Shown here one piece after another: positions 63,641-64,000 of a stretch of DNA of 64,000 nt. The stretch is taken from the NCBI GenBank assembly GCA_963580455.1, contig OY756961.1, forward strand, positions 11,079,001 through 11,143,000. The letters are read 5' to 3'. The notes under the pieces are model-generated. The model had not been told where the DNA came from. It saw only the letters and a list, made by a program, of their open reading frames with translations, and ran no database searches. Source of the stretch: Euonymus europaeus. Taxonomy: Eukaryota > Streptophyta > Magnoliopsida > Celastrales > Celastraceae. Every line of letters begins with the position of its first letter. Position 1 is the first letter of the stretch. The position numbers and the translations under genes are program-made.

Positions 63641-64000
63641 CCAAAACACCAACTTTCTATGACAAATGGACAAAACCGTTAAAAGCTCCTCCATAGAGAG
63701 AGTTGAGCGACTTCGGACTATCAAAGTTGCTCGGTGTACACTTTTTAATGTTCTTCTATGTCAAATTTTATGAGTATAAGCTTCCAAGATTATTTCAATG
63801 GCAAAAGACCAACTTTCTATGACAAATGGATAAAACCGTTAAAATCTCCTCCATAGAGAGAGTTGAGCAACTTCGGACTATCAAAGTTGCTCGGTGTACA
63901 CTTTTTAATGTTCATCTATGTCAAATTTTTTGAGTATAAGCTTCTAAGATTATTTCAATGCAAAAACACCAACTTTCTATGACAAATGGAAAAAACAGTT
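63641..64000 (+). repeat. Switch to 24-mer type monomers at the window end
   Basis: The GAGCGACTTCGG monomer is followed within one monomer by the GGATAAAACC / AAAATCTCC and ATGTTCATC monomers that elsewhere end the 14- and 24-mers. At least two further in-register junctions are present. The array continues past the window. Confidence 0.7.

Larger units (their letters stand above)
1..64000 (+). repeat. 160 bp satellite DNA array, about 400 tandem monomers
   Basis: The same 160 bp unit recurs from end to end; for example the motif AGAGAGTTGA starts at 101, 261, 421 and 581. With the unit started at that motif, its layout is: inverted repeat at 9-36, GTGTACAC palindrome at 38-45, a T-tract to about 50, ATGTCAAATTTT-like AT-rich stretch near 62-74, HindIII AAGCTT at 82-87, TTTCGATG near 98, and a purine-rich end. 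Spacing is held almost exactly at 160 bp; length changes are few and identifiable. All monomers read in one direction and no foreign DNA interrupts them. Size, AT-richness, lack of genes and higher-order organisation fit centromeric or pericentromeric satellite (inference). I do not recognise the named family or species. No gene lies anywhere in the window. Confidence 0.97.

Noticed and set aside
1..64000. CRISPR-like array of repeats and spacers
   Set aside because: The whole 160 bp unit is conserved with no unique spacers, and the unit is far longer than CRISPR repeats.
1..64000. Assignment to a named plant satellite or species
   Set aside because: Several plant groups have centromeric satellites near 160 bp, but I cannot match this sequence to a specific one from memory, so naming it would be a guess.
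1..64000. Inverted blocks or strand switches inside the array
   Set aside because: The purine-rich AGAGAG end and the HindIII region read in the same direction throughout; I saw no reverse-oriented monomer.

Overview
The whole 64 kb window is one uninterrupted head-to-tail array of a 160 bp satellite DNA monomer, about 400 copies, all in the same orientation. It starts and ends inside the array. I see no gene, RNA gene, transposon, CRISPR array or unique sequence. The open reading frames (61 to 93 codons) are chance readings of the repeat. The monomer is AT-rich (about 36% GC by hand count of one consensus-like copy). Nearly every copy has a HindIII site (AAGCTT), an 8 bp palindrome GTGTACAC and an inverted repeat GAGCAACTT / AAGTTGCTC.

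This points to a eukaryotic chromosome, most likely a centromeric or pericentromeric block. A flowering plant is my best guess, from monomer length, base composition and style, but I do not recognise the family and an animal satellite is not excluded. The centromere assignment is inference; nothing in the sequence proves it.

The real content is the higher-order repeat (HOR) structure, read from variant monomers. (1) 1-12,130: family 1, 12 to 14 monomers per unit. From about 2,770 a 13-mer (2,079 bp) and a 14-mer (2,240 bp) alternate, giving a 4,319 bp superunit. (2) 12,131-19,299: three copies of a 15-mer (2,389-2,390 bp) carrying a monomer shortened to 151 bp. (3) 19,300-24,578: a 9-mer (1,439 bp) and three 8-mers (1,280 bp), deletion derivatives of the 15-mer, followed by a return to the 15-mer (24,579-28,545). 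(4) 28,546-30,465: two copies of a 6-mer (960 bp). (5) 30,466-31,734: a patch of family 1 and transition. (6) 31,735-37,011: a 14-mer (2,239 bp), two full copies and a part. (7) 37,012-47,340: a 26-mer (4,154 bp), a 24-mer (3,839 bp) and a partial copy; the 26-mer is a 12-mer plus the 14-mer of region 6. (8) 47,341-57,560: a 10-mer (1,599 bp) with 6-mer (959 bp) and 7-mer (1,119 bp) deletion copies. (9) 57,561-60,510: a rearranged segment of the region 7 type. (10) 60,511-64,000: the 10-mer again, ending in a new switch.

Almost every switch keeps the 160 bp register, as expected from unequal exchange or gene conversion between aligned monomers. The window records several rounds of HOR birth, expansion and partial deletion. 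Boundaries are placed by eye from diagnostic variants and may be off by tens of bases; identities were not computed.
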